Below, piece after piece: positions 61,777 through 64,000 of a stretch of 64,000 nucleotides of DNA (positions are counted from its first letter, which is position 1; every line of letters starts with the position of its first letter). The translations under genes and the position numbers were made by a program. The notes under the pieces are model-generated. The model searched no databases and was not told where the DNA came from. It saw only the letters and a program-made list of their open reading frames with translations. Origin of the DNA: Mucilaginibacter straminoryzae (GTDB lineage Bacteria > Bacteroidota > Bacteroidia > Sphingobacteriales > Sphingobacteriaceae). The DNA is taken from the NCBI RefSeq assembly GCF_022953055.1, contig NZ_JALJEJ010000007.1, forward strand, positions 62,001-126,000. The letters run 5' to 3'.

Positions 61777-62907
61777 CTAACTTAATAGTTTCTCGAATGA
61801 AAAATCTGGTGAGCGCATCTCCAGTTCGTTTTTTCCTGACTGTTCCTGCGCTTCTTTAGCATACACAAACATCTGCCGTTCGTAATCTTCAATCGCAGCT
61901 ACTATGGTTTCGAACTTATAACCTGTAAGATTTTCTGATAAAATCAAGGCATCAACCAGCCCGGTATTTACACCCATACCCGCAAAAGGAGGCATCAAAT
62001 GTGCGGCATCTCCAATTAAAGTGATTGGCAAAGGACGGTCTTTTTTCCAGGGCCCTTTAAGCGGTAACTTTCTGGTGGGTAAGGCTACAAATTGGGTAGT
62101 GGCAGCAATCAGCTCTTCAAACCGCCCGTCCCAGGTAGCCAGTCTGGTCAACAGAAATTTTTTGGTTGCCGCTGTATCATTTAGCTCCAGGCAGGTTTCC
62201 TTTAAAGATCCAGGTAAGCCCTGAAATATAACTCCGTATGATAATGAGCCGCCATTAAATGGATTGGCCACCAGTAGTGTGCCGTCGTCAGCGGTCATCA
62301 ACCTTTTGCCATTGCATAGCTTAAAAAATTCCGGGCAGTTATTCCCGGGTTCAGAAACGTCGCCCTGAATGATGATCGTTCCCGTGTTTTCAACTGCGGT
62401 ATCGGTAACATAGCTACGTATTTTAGACCTGCCGCCATTAGCCACAATCACCAAGTCGGCCTTCACCATAGTCCCATTTTCAAAAAATAATTGCCATTGA
62501 CCGTTTTGCGTCTCCAGCTCTGTAAGTTTATGATCCCAAATAACGGTGTCGGGTTCAAGATGATTGATCAACAAAGTACGCAGGTCGTTGCGGTTAATCT
62601 CAGGGTTATCATGCTCGTTTTCAGGCGTCATTTCTCTTACAGCTATAGTTTTCGCCTCCTTATCAACGAAAACGATTCCCATTGGCAAAGCCTTATCATA
62701 GTATTGTTGCAACAGGCCCGCTTTGACTAAGGCTTGCTGACCGGAAGCTTGATGAAGGTCAAGGGTTCCGCCCCAGATTCTGGCCTGTGGATCTTTATCA
62801 CGCTCATAAACTTTTACATTTATGCCATTTTGCAGAAGTAATTTGGCCATCGTCAGGCCCACCGGCCCTGCGCCGATTACTGCTATGGTTTTATTATCTA
62901 ATAACAT
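61777..62907 (-). CDS. Tet(X)-like FAD-dependent monooxygenase
   Basis: 376 residues from MLLDNKTIAVIG; an ATG 27 bases upstream is possible. FAD motifs: AVIGAGPVGLTMAKLLLQNG, IWGGTLDLHQASGQQAL and LPITLIGDAAHLMPPFAGMGVNTGLVDALIL. As I recall Tet(X), the match runs end to end, including EINRNDLR, DTVIWD, FFKLCNGKRLM and the final EMRSPDFSFEKLL. Tet(X) binding residues Gln192, Arg213, Gly236 and Met375 appear conserved, while the His234 position seems to be Ser (SLSYG). It should hydroxylate an aromatic or polyketide substrate; tetracycline inactivation is possible but not shown. It follows an AraC gene on the same strand. Confidence 0.88.
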   Translation of the reverse strand: MLLDNKTIAVIGAGPVGLTMAKLLLQNGINVKVYERDKDPQARIWGGTLDLHQASGQQALVKAGLLQQYYDKALPMGIVFVDKEAKTIAVREMTPENEHDNPEINRNDLRTLLINHLEPDTVIWDHKLTELETQNGQWQLFFENGTMVKADLVIVANGGRSKIRSYVTDTAVENTGTIIIQGDVSEPGNNCPEFFKLCNGKRLMTADDGTLLVANPFNGGSLSYGVIFQGLPGSLKETCLELNDTAATKKFLLTRLATWDGRFEELIAATTQFVALPTRKLPLKGPWKKDRPLPITLIGDAAHLMPPFAGMGVNTGLVDALILSENLTGYKFETIVAAIEDYERQMFVYAKEAQEQSGKNELEMRSPDFSFEKLLS

Positions 62908-62954
62908 GGATTGTCTTGCTTTAATGCACAGCAAAGTTGCGCAAGACGGATAAC

Positions 62955-63776
62955 TCAGGATTGTATAAACGCGACAAAGTTATCGCTGAATACACGTTTT
63001 TGTTTTTTTGCATTCCGGGCAAAAGCTGCTGGTGTAGTCCGGCTGAAACGTTTGAATTCTTTACTGAGATGGGCCTGATCGGTGTAGCCGAGCTCGTGCG
63101 CCAGCCCGGCGAGCTGAAGCTCAGGGTTGGCCCAGAGCCTGTTTCGTACTTGTTCAAATCTGACAAGCGCCGATACATCTTTTACCGTGCGCCCGGCCGA
63201 TTGCTTAAAGTTACGTTCCAAAGTGCGAACGGTTGAATGAATAACTTCGGCCACCTCGCTTACGGGCAATGTTCCATGCGCTGCCCTGATGGCTTCTCCG
63301 GCCTTTGAGACGCGATGGTCACCGGATGCGCCGTTCAATATAGCTAATAGATAAGACTGTGATAGCGCGATTGCTTCCGAAATCTTGTTTGCCGCCAGTA
63401 ATGCTGCTAACTGGGGTTGAAGCGCTGCGATGGAGTTCTCTAACAGGTGCAGCTTGCCTTTATCAGCAGGTAGGTTTAGCAAGTTAAATATCCCCCATGG
63501 AAAGCATCGGATACCGATTACTTCTAATTTACTGTCCGACCTGAAGTAAAGAGGCTCGTTTAGCAGGCCAGCCAGGAAGGGAGAGGGCAGGGTTTGAAAT
63601 TCGCCATTGGCTGAAAGTAGTTGCAGTTTGCCAAAATAAAAGATGATCTCGGTATAACCGTCCGGCAACACTTCGAAAACGGAGCCTGGTTCATCAAAAG
63701 TTCGGTAATCGTACCAGAAGCATTTTACGATCTCCCGAAATTCACTGTTTGGTTCAAATTCCTGGTGGGTGTGCAT
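62955..63776 (-). CDS. AraC family transcriptional regulator
   Basis: 273 residues. The N-terminal half (EIVKCFWYDYRTFDEPGSVFEVLPDGYTEIIFYFGKLQLL, then IGIRCFPWGIFNLLNLP) is the DUF6597-like domain of many AraC proteins. The C-terminal half contains LPVSEVAEVIHSTVRTLERNFKQSAGRTVKDV and LAGLAHELGYTDQAHLSKEFKRFSRTTPAAFAR, the two helix-turn-helix units. It lies 47 bp upstream of the Tet(X)-like gene and probably regulates it, perhaps with the flavin enzyme's substrate as signal. Confidence 0.87.
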   Translation of the reverse strand: MHTHQEFEPNSEFREIVKCFWYDYRTFDEPGSVFEVLPDGYTEIIFYFGKLQLLSANGEFQTLPSPFLAGLLNEPLYFRSDSKLEVIGIRCFPWGIFNLLNLPADKGKLHLLENSIAALQPQLAALLAANKISEAIALSQSYLLAILNGASGDHRVSKAGEAIRAAHGTLPVSEVAEVIHSTVRTLERNFKQSAGRTVKDVSALVRFEQVRNRLWANPELQLAGLAHELGYTDQAHLSKEFKRFSRTTPAAFARNAKKQKRVFSDNFVAFIQS

Positions 63777-63879
63777 TGAACGATTTTTTCAGTTGCAAAT
63801 TAAGTATTCGAATTAAAGTTAAGCCAATTATATAGACATCATCATTGTCTCGCACCTCTTCCTCATCCGCCTGTCAGTT

Positions 63880-63924
63880 CTTGACCTACATCAAGTGCAT
63901 CCGCTAAAACCTGCTGTACTTTTG
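63880..63924 (+). promoter_or_regulatory. FNR-like operator and -7 box of the pirin gene
   Basis: CTTGACCTACATCAAG (63880-63895), TTGAC-N4-ATCAA, is followed 21 bases later by TACTTTTG (63917-63924), an exact TAnnTTTG box. The spacing is almost the same as in the dioxygenase promoter (20 bases), and the predicted transcription start (about 63931) places the dyad near -43. Confidence 0.75.
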
Positions 63925-63944
63925 TGCTATCAAATAGTAAAACA

Positions 63945-64000
63945 ATGGAAAACAAGATCATACATAGAGCTGACAGCAGGGGCAACGCAGATTTAGGATG
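63945..64000 (+). CDS. Pirin family protein, N-terminal end only
   Basis: 18 codons are in view: MENKIIHRADSRGNADLG. The HRADSRG-x-AD start is typical of bacterial pirins (cupin metalloproteins, some with quercetinase activity), in which it is followed by GWL.SHHTFSF. The gene is cut by the window end. Its promoter carries the same FNR-like site as the dioxygenase operon, so both probably answer to the same regulator. Confidence 0.75.
   Translation, partial: MENKIIHRADSRGNADLG

Noticed and set aside
1..64000. tRNA or rRNA genes, prophage or integrative element
   Set aside because: I saw no cloverleaf-like sequences with CCA ends, no rRNA-like stretches, and no integrase, transposase or phage structural genes.

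Overview
The window looks like a chromosome segment of a Bacteroidota soil or freshwater bacterium, most likely family Sphingobacteriaceae (Mucilaginibacter/Pedobacter-like). This rests on weak or absent Shine-Dalgarno sequences, promoter boxes of the TAnnTTTG type, TonB receptors with carboxypeptidase-like plug extensions, a hybrid two-component sensor, Tat-exported TIM-barrel sugar enzymes and the typical C-rich/G-rich palindromic intergenic repeats. There is no transposase, phage, CRISPR array, rRNA or tRNA that I can see.

Layout. 1-8412 (+): a sugar oxidation/isomerisation cluster (two Gfo/Idh/MocA oxidoreductases, gluconate-2-dehydrogenase subunit 3-like protein, cytochrome c, a nucleoside/sugar MFS permease, four TIM-barrel isomerases and a DUF1080 protein), resembling 3-keto-glycoside pathways. 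8498-20268: ectonucleotide pyrophosphatase-like enzyme, SDR, AraC regulator, M14 carboxypeptidase, a 1394-residue hybrid sensor kinase and an amino-acid permease. 20386-30011: zinc-dependent phospholipase-C-like protein, a small gene behind a 20-bp inverted repeat pair, a metal-uptake locus (TonB receptor, PepSY membrane protein, heavy-metal-binding lipoprotein), GNAT, Nudix and small proteins. 30537-39034: multi-PAS histidine kinase, nucleoid-associated protein, type II glutamine synthetase and ammonium transporter facing each other across an AT-rich gap, and a porin. 39066-41400 (-): proBA.

41471-52775 is the most interesting part: an assimilatory sulfate reduction regulon. A minus-strand operon encodes HEPN-fused sulfite reductase, SUMT (cobA), a sirohaem-synthase/TauE fusion, APS reductase (cysH), cysD and cysN. 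In front of it is a 20-codon leader ORF with three consecutive Cys codons, followed by an intrinsic terminator: the layout of a cysteine-sensing attenuator. The convergent TonB receptor gene has its own 22-codon leader ORF that ends in a run of Cys codons (seven in the last ten). The two promoters share a TCTACTATTTCT motif, and an Rrf2 regulator is next door. I think this is a coordinated cysteine/sulfur control system, and it makes the TonB receptor a candidate sulfur-compound importer.

52905-59110: DinB protein, a nested palindromic repeat, a variant diadenylate-cyclase-like protein, a small ORF without a start codon, and an ECF sigma operon (sigma factor, membrane/beta-barrel chimera, YceI, DUF5777, Rieske). 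59139-64000: a ring-cleaving dioxygenase/esterase/GNAT/Crp-Fnr operon and a pirin gene (cut by the window end), both with an FNR-like TTGAC-N4-RTCAA site about 20 bp before a TAnnTTTG box; between them lies an AraC regulator followed by a close Tet(X)-like flavin monooxygenase.
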